From positions 32,135,761 through 32,199,760 of the forward strand of contig NC_132878.1 of NCBI RefSeq assembly GCF_030463535.1: DNA of 64,000 nt, given 5' to 3'. The DNA comes from Salminus brasiliensis (taxonomy: Eukaryota > Chordata > Actinopteri > Characiformes > Bryconidae). The translations under genes and the position numbers were made by a program. The notes under the pieces were generated by a model. The model had not been told where the DNA came from, made no database searches, and saw only the letters and a program-made list of their open reading frames with translations. How positions within the stretch are numbered: the first letter of the stretch is position 1; each line of letters starts with the position of its first letter. This document shows, one piece after another, positions 24,641-38,300 of the stretch.

Positions 24641-26265
24641 TAACTGGTGAGTTGAATCAGTTGTGCACCTCTGGTCTAGTGTAACGACTTCCCAGAAGAG
24701 GAAGCAGTGGAGATACTGCAGCAGATTGCAGAACATACTCTATTAAATTTGTTTGTGGATGAGCAGGTCTACAGGTTTACTTTTTAACATATTGTGCAAT
24801 ACTTGTTAATGCTGCTTTTCTTGATTTTGTAATCTGTAATCTTTACTGATCAGCCTCTCTAAAGTGTGATACACACAATGGCTGAGGGAGCAGTTAAAAA
24901 CATGTTTATTGCTATTGTGTACAAAACATACATTCAATGCAAGCTAATTCACAGTTTAACCATAGTGGCCTGATACCTGCCCTGTTAAATTACTATAAAT
25001 CTACAATCAACATATTTACACCTGAGTTTTAGAATACAGCAGTATGAATCGTACCTATAGTCAATGAAACACTATGAATTATTGTTGTTCTACATTTGCA
25101 GCAACTTCATTCATCATTTTATATAAATCATATTAATCATTTATAATTGTACTGTGTACTTTGGTAATGCCTGTTTCCTATTATGGTAAAAAAAAATTAA
25201 AGACAGTGATTGTTCTATGTAGCTGAATTGGACCCAGATTAAATCAGTCACTATTACCAGAAGACTGCTTCTATTTGGCAGGAAGATGCATTCAGTGATG
25301 CTGGTAAACTTGGTTATGGCGGTTTCTCAGATAGGACGGGTAAACTGATTTCCCTGCTCTGAAGCTCCTAATTCAGCTTAGCTAACAGGTTCATCACATT
25401 GTATTTGGATAGTTCCACACAGTGTCAGCGTATGCTTAATTTGTTCATCTATCTGGTAAAATGGTTGATTCTCCACAGTGTTAGGTTTAGGTTGACATTA
25501 AGGTTAGGGTGAAGGTTAGGTAAGTAAGTAAGGCAGAAAATAAAGCGTGACTAAGTTCTCATCAGCAAAAACCCAGTCCAAAACAGGAGTTCCCTGGGAA
25601 CATCAAAGAGGTGGTGGCTCTCTCCCTCCATGCAGCACTCCACTCCATCTCCTCGGATTGTGTCACAGCCTGGAGTATGACATGATCGGAGGGGTCACCC
25701 CACCACCTGTAGCCAAGAAGACAAGAGGTATTACTGTACTCATGTGGCCTAGTTACATATCAATATATATCCACCACATCCTTACATACTGGTATCATTT
25801 GCATTTCCTAATGCTCAGTTTATTTAGTATTAAACACATTTTTGCACATTTTTCAATTTACATTCAAAAACATTTCCATTAAATCCATTAAAGTAACTCT
25901 AACTTCTTAACTGCTTTACTTCTGCACAGATACACAACGCCCAGAATACATTTCCAAGGGGTTTAGGAATGCAGAGTCTCCAAATAGGTCTTTGCATATG
26001 CCATATGACAACTGGCATATGATGGTTTGGGCTGGAGTTCAGGTGACTTCTGATTTGTGGTAGGAAGCCAGCCCCCCCCCCCTCTGATACGTGGAGTAAG
26101 GAATGCGAGATGATAAGAGTTAAAAGGGAGGTGACGGGGTGGTGGAGGGTTGTGAAGACTTGGACATGGAAACATGAGAACGAGGTATAGATGGAATTTA
26201 CAGGAGATTTTTATAGAACGTTTGAAAGGGGAGGCTTCAGGCATGTTCCTCCTTCCAAAACCTTA
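24641..26265. other. Intergenic stretch, no supported gene
   Basis: AT-rich. A short open stretch at 25547-25740 ending GGVTPPPVAKKTRG before a GTATTA was examined as an exon and not supported. A run of 13 C is at about 26072. Short GGTTAGG-like direct repeats lie near 25485-25530. Confidence 0.5.
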
Positions 26266-26568
26266 AACAATGTTTTTTTGACAGTATTTGGGAGTAGAGA
26301 GGGTAAAGGGCCTTGCTCAAGGGCCCAACAGTGGCAGCTTGCCGAGCCCGGGAATCGAACCCACAACCCTGTTATCGATATCCCGGCGCTCTAACCGCTG
26401 AGCCACCACTGCCCCATAACAATGTTTTTTTGACAGTATTTGGGAGTAGAGAGGGTAAAGGGCCTTGCTAAAGGGCCCAACAGTAGCAGCTTGCCCAGCC
26501 TGGGAATCGAACCCACAACCCTGTTATCAACAGCCCGGCACTCTAACCGCTGAGCCACCACTGTCCCG
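26266..26568 (-). repeat. Tandem duplication carrying two truncated SINE heads
   Basis: A 152-base unit is repeated: AACAATGTTTTTTTGACAGT (26266 and 26418) followed by TATTTGGGAGTA and then the tRNA-like half of the SINE. Both copies share the same truncation point (AGAGAGGGTAAAG), which points to one insertion followed by local duplication. They differ at several sites, so the event is not recent. Confidence 0.85.
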
Positions 26569-26984
26569 AGAAGTAACAAGAAATGTGAAAAAGCTTCTTG
26601 AGGCCAGTTTCATTTCCCAATGTCCACAATGCTAATATTCTTCTTCAGTCTCTCTAAAACTGCTTGCCAGAGCGTCACCATCATGTTGAACTGTGTGAAA
26701 CACACTGCACAGTTTTTTCATTAGTCCACTGGCGGTGCTCCATGGCCCAGGAGAGTCTCTTTTTCTTTCTTTGCTGTCTTACTCCTGTCCTGTATGACCT
26801 GGTCAAACCTGCAGCACCCAAGTCTCTTCTTTTGGTCACATCCACCAGTATTAAGCTTTGCTACAAAGTGTAGTCATGTAACACAAGCTGTTTACCCTCA
26901 GAAGTCTTTCTTCTAATGCTGTTTATCGCCTGTTTAGTCTGCCCAACCTTGTCATCTTCTTCTTCTTATCTTACCCGGAGTTGT

Positions 26985-27245
26985 GGTGGGTCCAGAGCCA
27001 ACCTGGAAGCATTGGGGCGAAATGCAAGAGGGGGGGGCAAGATGTCCATCGCAGGGCAACACACAGCAGTCAAAGGGGCCATTTAGCATAGTCAGTACAG
27101 CTACTGGCATGTTTTTTGGAGGAAACCAGAGTCTCTGGAAGAAACCCAATGAGAAACAGACAGTGACTGGAGCAAGGACTGAACCCGCAACTCCTGACCT
27201 CTGCAGCTGTGCGGCACACACACTACCTGTGGTACCACCATGCCG
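26985..27245. repeat. Old interspersed repeat with a tRNA-like end
   Basis: Contains GGCATGTTTTTTGGAGGAAA, then CCAGAGTCTCTGGAAGAAAC, then GAACCCGCAACTCCTGACCT and ACCACCATGCCGC. This order is shared by a widespread fish repeat. It opens spurious frames on both strands. Confidence 0.55.
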
Positions 27246-28300
27246 CTCTTCTCCAGTTTTCAAAGAGCCTTTTGATAGTTTAGTCACCAGTACTCCGGCT
27301 TCATCAGGAGCTTCATTGAAAGAAAGACCTGACAGAGAAAGTCCTCTCCCTTTCCTCCCGTTCAAAGCGTAATTTACTTCCATTCTTACAAATGACCTGA
27401 GCTGTTAACCACGTGTTCCTTGAGGATGGCCTTTTTAGAACTTTAAAATATACATTAACTGCAGTTTTGTTTTAACTACCACTGTAAGGTTACCACTCAC
27501 TGCTGTACCATCTGAGCTGCTTAAATGCCAATAAAACTGGACAAATATGGGTGATGTAAAACGTTTGACCAGAAGTGTTGATTGTAAAGGGAATTAAGGG
27601 GAGTGGGTGTATTTATGGGGACCTAATCTATACATGCTGTGAGTAAACTCTCAACCTTATCTGTCATGGCATCTTAAGTAAGCTTCAGGCCCAAGTGCAC
27701 ACAAAGGAACAGAAATGCTATCTGCAGTTATTCACAGCACTGAAGAAGGCCTCTGTTGGGCAGAAGTTCTTACCCAGCGTTTTCCATATTCTTTTCACCG
27801 CTGCTTTGTTCACTCTGTACTCATTCTGCTCCGCTCTGAGAAAGAAACAGAAAGAGTGTGTTTCGGTTACAAGCAGGTACTGCCGTACACCCCCAGCAGA
27901 GACGTAATGCAATCAGTGGTGGTTTAACCTCTGCATCTGTGAGGATTAAGAACCAGCACTGCATCTGGAGTCGATGTAGAACTTCACTTCTAATTTGAAC
28001 AAAACTCTGCAGTTTCTTTTTAAGGCCCTTTCAACAGAGGATGCACATTTGTAAACAAATATGTTGTGAGTAAAGAAGGTTTAGGAAAAGCTGTTGAGAG
28101 TGAGAGCCTGTATGAGAGGTGATGGTTCAGTGGAGTTCATGATTTATTTTGGGGATTTAGCTCATTTTATATACACATATATATGACTGTGAAACAAGAT
28201 TCTCTAATCTGATTAAACCAAGACTGAACTTCTTGGTCTCAATGCTAAGCGTCATTTCTGGGGGACACTAGGCACTGCTAATCACCTGCCCAACACCATT
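27246..28300. other. Intergenic stretch, nothing recognised
   Basis: No exon or RNA gene was supported. I looked here on the minus strand for a missing last gnpat exon and found none. Confidence 0.5.
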
Positions 28301-28930
28301 TACATTTACATTTATGGCATTTAGCAGATGCTCTTATCCAGAGTGACTTACAAAGTGCTTTGCTGTTTACCCAAGAAAAACCTCAGCTAGTTAGAATAGA
28401 CTAATAGTTCAAAGATACCTTTAAGCTCTAGACATTACTAAGCACAAGTCAATAAGGTGACCATAGTACTCTGCTATTCGTCCAAGTATTCTCTGAATAT
28501 GTGGGTCTTCAGTCTGGGTTTGAAGACAGCGAGCGACTCGGCCGTTCGGACATTCAGGGGAAGCTCGTTCCACCACTTTGGTGCCAGGACAGAAAAGAGC
28601 CTGGACGCTTGTCTTCCGTGGATTTTGAGGGATGGCGGGTCGAGCCGAGCCGTACTTGAAGCTCAAAGGGCTCTAGGTGCAGATCGGCTTTTGACCATTG
28701 TCATCATGTATGGAGGGGCTGGTCCGTCCTTGGCTTTGTAGGCCAGCGTCAGGGTTTTAAATCTGATGCGGGAAGCAGCTACAGGAAGCCAGTGAAGAGA
28801 ACGCAGGAGTGGAGTGACATGGCTGAATTTAGGGACATTGAAGACGACCCGTGCTGCAGCATTCTGGATGAGTTGCAGGGGCCTGATGGTGCGCAGAGGG
28901 AGACCAGCCAGAAGAGAGTTGCAGTAGTCA
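28300..28930 (-). mobile_element. LINE 3' end (reverse transcriptase C-terminus and tail)
   Basis: Minus translation from about 28930 gives [37 protein letters not shown], then WNELPLNVRTAESLAVF and THIFREYLDE before a stop. This is the RT end of L2/CR1-type LINEs, with one internal stop. The tail toward 28300 has the GGCATTTAGCAGATGCTCTT motif common in fish LINE/SINE ends. Confidence 0.8.
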
Positions 28931-29215
28931 TGGTGGTGGCAGCATGCGGTGGGGATGTTTTTCAGAGGCTGGGATCTCTGTACCCAAGTACATTATTCAA
29001 TTATGAACTCAACCGAACACCTCTGGGGAGACCTAGAAAAATAGCTGTGCACTAACAACCCCTATTCAACCTGACAGAGCATGAGAGGGTCAACTGATAA
29101 GAAAATCCCCAAATCTAGGTGTGCAAACTCAAGAAGACTGGAGGCTGTAATTGCTGCCAAAAGTGCTACCTTTCAGGTGCTGAGTGAAGGGTCTGAATAC
29201 TCATGTCAAAGCAAA
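28930..29215 (+). mobile_element. Tc1-like transposon remnant
   Basis: Plus-strand GTGGTGGCAGCATGCGGTGG, GGGGATGTTTTTCAGAGGCT and, after a deletion, GAACACCTCTGGGGAGACCT, AAAATAGCTGTGCACTAACA and GGGTCTGAATACTCATG. These match the second half of Tc1-family transposase genes. It abuts the LINE without a gap. Confidence 0.7.
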
Positions 29216-29373
29216 ATATGAAAAAAGTGAATTTATATATTCTATATACAATTATCAGCATGTTTTCATCAATTTAGTGGTCATCGCATATTGGCTGACA
29301 TTATCAGTGAACCCATAATATCAACTGGACTGTAACAGTAGACAAGGGCAGGGTCTGCATGTGTGACTGAAAC

Positions 29374-32300
29374 CTACACTCTTGATTTAGACGCAGCCCC
29401 CATCCTGAGCAGGGCCGACAGCACGTTCTTCTGTGTGTCTGAGGACAAACACTCGCACGACTGCACCTCATCTGCGGAGGGAGACGGAGACCATAGGCAG
29501 AATTCAGAGAGTGGAGGAGAGAACAGAGACAAATGACGAAAGGAGAGACTGAACGAATGATCGAACAGACAGAGACAGAGACAGTCAATCACAGTCACAG
29601 TGTCACAATGCTAAATAAGACACGACACAACTGTCCAAAGCGTGTTGGGTTCAGCAGATTCTGAATGAATGTATATTACAAAAAAATACAATAAAATGTA
29701 CCATCTAATAACATGTAGTGTTTTAAATAGTCCAGAATGAACAGAACGTACTGATTACAATTATTATTCAGATCTTCAATAAGTTAATGTTGTGTGGACC
29801 GTGTTGTCCATTTCTGGTCACTACTGTAAACTTAAATAAAAGAAAAAGGCCATACAGCCTTTAATGTGTCCATACAGCTGATAACAAGTCAGCTGTAAAT
29901 ACAATTTTAATTATGAAACAGTGGAATTAATTACCCCTTGAAGTAGTACAGTAAACTCAGAACAATAGCAACTTTTAAAAAATGATGATCATCTGGACAC
30001 CCGTTCTATCACACGTTTATCTGGAACTCAGAACAGAGGACTTGAGTAACTTCAGCTTACCTGAGATCAGGAGTTTGATGATGAGATCCTGCACTGCTGA
30101 GACGAAGCTCTTCTCTGTAAAAGCCTCAAACCTCTCTCCACACAAGATTCTACACACCACCTAAACACACAATTCAGCAACTTCAGTAATGTCTAGAGGT
30201 GTAAAAGTGGCCCAGTGCATTGATCTGAAGGCAGTGATTCAACAGCAGCGGTTGTTCACTGTCAGACTGATTGTTAGAATCAATTCGATAAATCTTTAAT
30301 CTATTATAATCATATTCAAAACACTGCACTCATTATGACTGGGCACTGCGCATTTCCGTGCAGTTTTACACATTTCCCAACAGAAAAGAATGGCATGCAA
30401 AAGTCTGGGCACCCTTAAAATGTAATATTGATAACAATACACAGCGATCACTTGGCAACAGCTTAAAAACTTCCTGAAATACCACAACAATCACCTTTGC
30501 CAGACTGTAGCATCCAATTAGCAACACGGCAGCAGCCAATGTGCATACCATAGTAAAAACTACATAGTAAAAAAACAACACCATAGCAACCACCTGGGAT
30601 TCCATAGCAATCCCTTAGCAACACCAGAGCAACCACCTAGCAACCACTTAGCAACACCATAGCAATCACCTGGGATCCCATAGTAACCACTTAGCAACAC
30701 TATATCAACCACCCAGCAACACCATAGCAGTCACCTGGGATACCACATTAACTACTTAGCAACACCATTGCAACCACCTAGGATACCATGGCAGTAACTT
30801 AGCAACCACCTGGTAATGCCATATTAACCAACTTAGCAACAGTCTAAATATAGCCTGGAATGGGAGTCTATTTTAGCTGCGCAACCATTCTGTTTCCAGC
30901 AGGAAATGCACTTTCCTTTTCAAAAGTTACAATTCCCTCTAAATTGTAGGGTATAGTTTTATTGTCTTTATTCCACTACTGTGTAAATAAATCTATTGGT
31001 CTCTATTTTCAAAGAAAATCTGGAATCATTCTAAAGCAAAACTTGTAAGCACTAAAGTTTACTTCATTAATCTTACCACTAACTCCTCTCTCTGTCCACC
31101 ATTCCAGTATTTTAATATTTCAAATACTGTCCTAAGATTGAAAAATGGCCTTCAGGAGGCATTGAGAATACTGAAAAAATGACAGGTTCAGTTCTCTCAT
31201 GTCACCTGATATGTTTCAATAAAGGGGTTTAAAATGGCGGTGAGGAAGACGATGGTGTCCTGCTCTTCCTCAGTCACTCTCAGTCCCTGATCAGTGATGG
31301 TCACCGCCCCACACTGCTGCAGACCAATACAGCCCTCCTCAAAATCCTAAAAGAGAGAGAGAGAGAGAGAGGCAGAGACAAACATGAAGAAGGAGAGAGA
31401 AATAGAGAGAGAGAGGGTGAGGGAGAGAGAAAAGGAAGCAGAGGAAGGGTCAGTTCTATTGGCATCTTAAAGCTATACATGCTCACTCAGCTGTGCTATG
31501 AGTGGAAGTTCACTCTGGAATACACAAGTACAGCTGGCAGTCTTCAAATGTAACCTTTTTGGCAAAAAGGACGAAGTGGTTTGTGTGCTGCAGTGCGCTG
31601 ATCAGAACTCCTAACCACCTCCTTATTAGCTGTAAGTGATTGGTCCAAACAGACCTCAGGATCTGTGGTGTCCATCTGCAGTCGGGGTCATGCCCACTTT
31701 AATAACAATTGATGACAGTGACAGGGGGTAGTCCAAGCTTTCCTCCTACACTGCCCAACGCAGAGTGGTCAGTGTCAGTCTCACCTCTACCGCTTGGCCG
31801 GGGATGAAGATAAACTCATTAGCAAAGACGTCCTGCAGGAAGCAGAAGCGGCTGAAGATGTCCTCTGCAGAGAAAATGACATGTGTGAGCAAACTTTGCT
31901 CCTGGAAGCTTGTTCCCATCAAACGGACATAATTAGACTGCTGCTGCACCTTTTCTGCTTTATTAATTATCACTCTAAACTGGAGCGGACAGTGGAGAGG
32001 CTCGGAAGCTTGACAGCTTCACACTTTACTTGTAACAATGTCAAAATGCTTTAAACTCCTGCACGCTCACCTTTCCTGTGACTCGTAGCTGTCGTCACGG
32101 CAAGAGCCACCAGCGCCGGCCGTGAGAAAACGTGCAGTGCTTGGTTCCTGTAGGAGGCGCACATGAGCACCACAGCAGCTCGCCTGAACACTGCTTCCTC
32201 TTGTGTGACAGGCCCTGGCCCTGCCTCTTCAGCCAACTGGACAAGCCCATTCTCAAGTCGCGCTATAGAGCGATGCAGGACCAAGTTTTCAGACATCACC

Positions 32301-35300
32301 TCCGAATTGTGTGGCTGAGCTGGAAAGCAGATTATAGCGCTTAATTTCAGCTTAAAGATCACACACTCTTTTCTAACATACGTGACAATTTTTAATTGAT
32401 CGTAAAAGGAAAAATCTAACTAACATAAAAGTATAAAAAAGTTTTTAAAATTGTCAAAGGTTCTCCCATCATCACACATCGCATCAATTAGCATCAAATA
32501 GAACTGTCAGTTAGTATTCTTGTTTATTAAAATACACAATATTGACAAAATTATTGGGACACCTCACTCATCCCTCACCCGCTTCTTCTGAATCTTTAAA
32601 AAAGATTTTATCCTGCTTTTGTTGGAGTAACTGTCTCTACTGTCCAGTGAAGAAGGCTTTTTACTAGATTTTGGAGCACTACTGTGATTGATTGCATTCA
32701 GTGACAACAGCGTTAGTGAGGTCAGGATGTTGGATGATCACCAACTCACCTCATCCTTATCTCATCCCAAAAGTGGATGGATGGAGCACCATTTAACATT
32801 CCACACAGCACAGTTCCACTGCTCCACAGCTCAATACTGGGGGTCTTTATACTCCTCTAGCACACACCTGGCATTGGGCATGGTGCCAATAGGTTCATGT
32901 TTAGGGACTAGATGTGTGCATGTGTGTATGTATGCATCTGCATGTGTCAGAAATGGATGCTACTTAAAGTAGCTGAATACATTCATTAGAAGGGGTATCC
33001 ACAAAAATCTGGACACATACTGTATCTTCCTTGGTATGAAGATCAGAGGTGACTGGAAAAATTATTGGAAACGCACAGACTGAAACTCTTTTACAGTGCC
33101 GATGAGTGCTAAACATTTGTCAGGAATCAGAGCTAATAGAAGCCCTGTTCTGTATGGCTGATGTCTAATACTCAGGGTAGACGGACAGAATGGAGCCTTT
33201 GTTATAGCTCATGCTTTACTGTGTATAAATCATAATCACATGCTAGTGGAGGCCTGGGTTTATAATCCAAGGGGAGAGGGCTTTGTGAAACTTTCCAAGT
33301 TTAGCAGAACATAGAAAACCCTGCAATACTCAATACTACACAGCTCATACTGCACTAACCCAAGAGATCCACTACAACACACACAGGGCTTTGATCACCT
33401 TACTAACTTATACAGTGCTCTTTATTACTACTGAACAGGATGAAAACAAAAATGAAAGGCCATTCACTTGACTGATACTATATGAAGCCCATAACACAGA
33501 GGACGAAATTTCTTACCAGGCCAGTTAACTTGGGCCCCGAACTGCAAGGCAAGGGTCCGCAGCCAGAGGGTTTTATGAATGAGCTGATCCCAGTGCACGC
33601 CCTGAGGGTTCTGAAGAAGAATAAAGGTCATGAGGCTCCAGGGGCTGAGGACCATGCTCTTCTCCTGCAGCCGCACCAACAGGTGAGCCACACTGCTTAC
33701 AAACAGCTGCAGCTCCACACTCCCGTTCAACGGCAAGTCTCTGAAACACACACGCACAAAGAGAAATATGAAGATTTACATTATCATAGACATGGATTAA
33801 GCATAGTCTAAGACTAAACTGCAATACCAGTGACAGTGGTTTAGACTTGGAAACCGGGCCTATTTGTCCTAAAGTGTGTGGACACCTGCTTATCCAGTGT
33901 ATTTTCTCAAATCAAAGACATTAATAATGAGTTTGTTCCTATTAAAGCCTCTACTCTTCTCTGAAGGCTTAAGAACACTAGAACGTTGCAGTTTGGCATG
34001 TTTAGTTGCATTCAGGCAGTCATAGGAGCATCAGTGAGGTCAGATATTGATGTTGGATGATTAGTTCTGGCACTCCTAAGGTTAGTTCAGGTACTGGATA
34101 GAGCTTTATCCCTCCAGAGAAAGCAGTTTAACTGTTCCACAGCCCAACACCGGGAAGCATGAAGAACTTAGGCTCTTGTGTGGCTTCTCCAGAATATCCT
34201 GTTCTACTGGTCAATGTTTTTTCTACCCAGGTGTTTAAATCTCTTGAATCTCATTCTCCAACATCATATTATATGCACCGCTCACAATAGCAATGAAATG
34301 CTTGTAGTTTATTACTGGTTAGGTAAAAAAATAATCAGATTCTTTTCTCTGACCACAAATGTGGCTTGTAAGACCATCCACACTCTTTGTAATACACTTG
34401 ACATCAGATTACACTGTTCACAGCTAGGGTTTTACCTGGGCACCAGGTTGAACTGCCCCCGGTTGACCCTTCCCTGGGCCAGAGCTCTCACAGACACAGG
34501 CTTACCAAAGCACACATGCATGCAGCCATAGTCTTCCTCCAGAACTTGTCGAGCCTTCAACAACCCCTGCACGCCAATAAACACAGGTCAACCGTCACTT
34601 CAGACCAGAATTAGAAAAAGTCAGGATAGGATAGGATCAAACTACTCTGCCCAGAAAAGCTTCTATCCTGGCCTGTTTAATGCTCATCAAGGCTATGAGG
34701 TTGCTACCTATTTCCAGTTGAACTAGCTATTAAAACTCTAACTGCTCGAACTGCCAACAGCATCAGTAGAGGACTGGGACAGGCGGTACCGTTGTGGACT
34801 CTTTGGGTTTGGGGACGCCCAACAGCTCGTGTGCCAGCAGAGTTTCTTCAAGAATGCGGTCGTAGCTGATGCTGACCGGAACAAGACTGACATCATACAC
34901 CTCTCCTTTGAGGAAAGGCTCCAAAACCATCTGCATCATTCCTACACAAACACAGAAATACAGCAGTAGTAGACACAGAAAACATTGTCAGAATACTGTA
35001 TCTCCAAAACCAACCTTCAACTAGACCCTCACAGAGACTACAGGAATATGCCTGCACTGGGGGATTTCTGGCCTAGATTTCTGTTAGATTGCTTTGTGAA
35101 AAACTCTGCTATACAAATAAAACTGTGAGAGTCTGTGCTCTGCAAATGCTTGTTGTTTGCCATACTCTTAACACATTTATTTGAAGGGTTTTATTAATTA
35201 ATAAGCTGAATCAGCAGTGCAGATGAGAGAAATTGGGATTGGGAACTTCTGCTCTAAAAGCCTCCACCATTCCATTCAGACACAAACCCTCAATGCACCT

Positions 35301-38300
35301 GTTCTTAGTTCCACACATTGTACGTTTCAGTGTTTTCCCTGCTCCAATCTCAAATGATTCAACTTGTCATCAGCTGATTACCAAGCCCTTCTTGGGTGGA
35401 ACAGGGTAGTGTACAGTACATCAACTGCTAAAACATGCATTGTGGGGTCCAGGACCAGAGATGTGAACCCCTGTGATTTGTGATGTGATTTGTTCACTAG
35501 CAGTTCTTTCAGCTTTAGTGTGAATAAAGTTAGCTTACCAAGCTTTGGCGTCAGAGACTTGAGGGTCCTGCTGCGCAGTCCTTCCACATAGAACTCTATA
35601 GGAGCATAACCTGTCTGCAAAAACAAAAAAAAAAGTGTAAAGCAGGGTCATTTAACCAGCACTGATCAAACTGTCTGTAGTAAATAGTAAAACTATTGCT
35701 CACCCGCACTATAGTCCTGACATATTCAGAGAGCACCGCCCAGTAGAGCTTATCTGAGCCAATTGCACGCCGGATAAAGAACGCTCCAGACCGTCTCAAG
35801 ATCTCACCAATCAGAGACATTCCCATCAGAGCTGGAGGAGAAAAGAGCAATCAGTGAAGCATGTTTCTGAATAGATACTGTGTTTCGATTCATTTTTTGC
35901 CACATTAGTGAGAGTTAATTCATTTCTGGGTGAAATACTGTATATACAACACCAGAACAAATACGTAATATTTTACATGCAAAAACTTGAGCTAATCGAT
36001 ACAGTGTGCACAAAAGAAACAAACACACTAATGCATCTGTTCTGCAGTCAAAACAGTCTGGTTTCCGAAACAGAGATTAAGCCTAGCCCTAAACTACACA
36101 GCATTCTGAGTGCAACAACTGACTAGGCTTAATCCCTGTCCACCTCTCTGGGAAACCAACACTTTATGTCTTGCAGTCTTCATTTATTTATTTTGTCTGT
36201 AATAGATACTTGCGAATTCCAGCAGCGATGACAGGGATGGAAAGGTCGTAGGTAAACATGATGTAGGACAGAACCAAGAAGTCGATGTAGCTCCTGTGAT
36301 TGGGCATCAGAATGACAGGATGCTCCTGAATGGCCTGCTGGAGCTGAGGATCAAAAAATCAAAGCACAAAGCAGAACAGACACAGCTAAGCACGGATTTC
36401 TAAATCCAAAAACATTGAAGAGGAGTGAAACCTAGAAAATGTATCTTTTAAAACAATGTAAGAAGTGCATTCATTAGATCATTTAAACCGTAGAGACTGC
36501 AGTTTCACCAAAGAAAATAAATAAATTAATAAATGAATGAATAAATTAATTTATTTAAAACATCAAGAATGACGAACAATTAAATAATATCTAGAAAGCC
36601 TCATACTGCAAAAGCTAGTACAGTGAGAGGTGTTCAACCCTCTGGACTTCAAACAAAATGGACTTCGTCTTTAAAGCACCATGTAACCCAGAGCATTGTG
36701 TGAAGAAGTAACCCTAACCCTAACCTTAAACCTGAAAGTCAGATTTAACAAATTCTTCAGATTTTGTGTAAAAACATACCTTTCCTCATGTAAATGAATT
36801 GTTTGTTTATGAGTGTAATTGAGTTTATGAAGAAAATAGTATATAGGCATGAGTGTCCATTGCATTCAGTAGTGGCTACTGACTAATTTCTAGTAGATAC
36901 TGAACAATATCTAGTAGTTACTGAATAATATCTGGTAGTTACTGAATAATTTACACTGGATCCTGAATAAATCATAGTAGATACAGAATCCTTTATAGTA
37001 GTTACTAAAAATTGATGGTGGTTACTGAATAATTGATAATGGGTAGTGAATCCTTTAAAGAAGCTACTGGATAATTTATAGTAGATAAATAATTCATAAG
37101 GAAGATGTTTGCCTAACTAGAAAAATAGTGCAACTGAATTAACTTTGTTCACATTTATGCCTCATTATGCACACATTTGAATTTAGCAAATTTACTGCAG
37201 CACTTTACATTTCAGTGTGGTTTACGATCTTCATATCAGCCTCGCGTTATCCAGCTCTTCTGGGAAAGCCTACTTTGTGAAGTAACTCCTAGATAAGCAG
37301 GGACAGATACAGATAAGAAACCGGGGTCATGATGATCATTACCCGCAGGAGTCCGTCCTCGTTGACACGGATGGAGCGGAACACTCTTTTAAAGATTTTA
37401 CTGAGTGCGAAGCCCAGCAGACGAATGAAGCTCAGCTGCAGGTTCTGACCCATCTCCTCCATAATTCCCATGGCCTCTTCCTTCACACACTCACATGGCT
37501 CACCAGACTCCAGAGCGATCTGCGCACACAAAAAAAACATCCAAAAACATCAATAAATTACATTTGTTGCAGAACTATTACTTTACTCTAGATGCAGTTG
37601 ATCAATCAAGACATGTTTAGTATCTGACATGTGTTTCTTTAGTTTAGAACTGAAGATGCTAAGCTAACAACGTTACCAAACACTGGATTTAGACTGTCAC
37701 CAATTCATCATATAAATACAGATCACAGTGGTTTAAAACGTGGTAAACACAAAAATAAACTTCCTGGCAGAGCTGAATGTTGAGCAGCAGTTTAAGTTTG
37801 AGCAGCTTTTTAACTTGTTTACATATCATATTTGAAGATTTTGGAAGTGTATTTACAGAGATCGAAATTATTACAGTGTGAGTCCAGTGTTTGTTAGCAA
37901 TGTTAGCCTAGCATCCTGACTAATGAAACACATGTCAGATACCAAACATTTCTTGGCTGATGGACTGCATCCAGGGTCAGTGATCAGTGTTTATCTGATT
38001 TTTCACTGAGTGAGTGAGTGAGTGAGTTACATGCCAGGTCCATGAGGTGTTTGGCATCTAAAAACGCAGCAACACAAGCGATTGGCTGTTGTATATGAGC
38101 TGATGTGCAAAAATAGACACAACCTAGCAATAGGATTTGATTGGCTGTTGTTTGTGAGCTGATGTGAAAAACACATCCAACATTGCAACAGGAATTTAAG
38201 CTGATTAATGGGAGACACATTCAACTACCAAGTGCTGGTAAAATCTTAGCATCTTACAATCCAGATAATAGTCACACAGGTTCTTCAATAGATGAAAGCC

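Noticed and set aside
25547..25740. Possible isolated exon ending GGVTPPPVAKKTRG before a GTATTA
   Set aside because: No neighbouring exon with matching phase and no family recognised.
26952..27383. Open frames of 143 and 129 residues on opposite strands
   Set aside because: They overlap an old interspersed repeat and show no conserved protein pattern.
36150..36240. Retained intron or frameshift at the end of gnpat exon 4 (no GT donor)
   Set aside because: A GC donor (GCAAGT) gives the conserved joint and correct phase, so no break is needed.
36700..36735. Interstitial telomere repeat (CCCTAA)
   Set aside because: Only about three imperfect units, too short to mean a fusion point.
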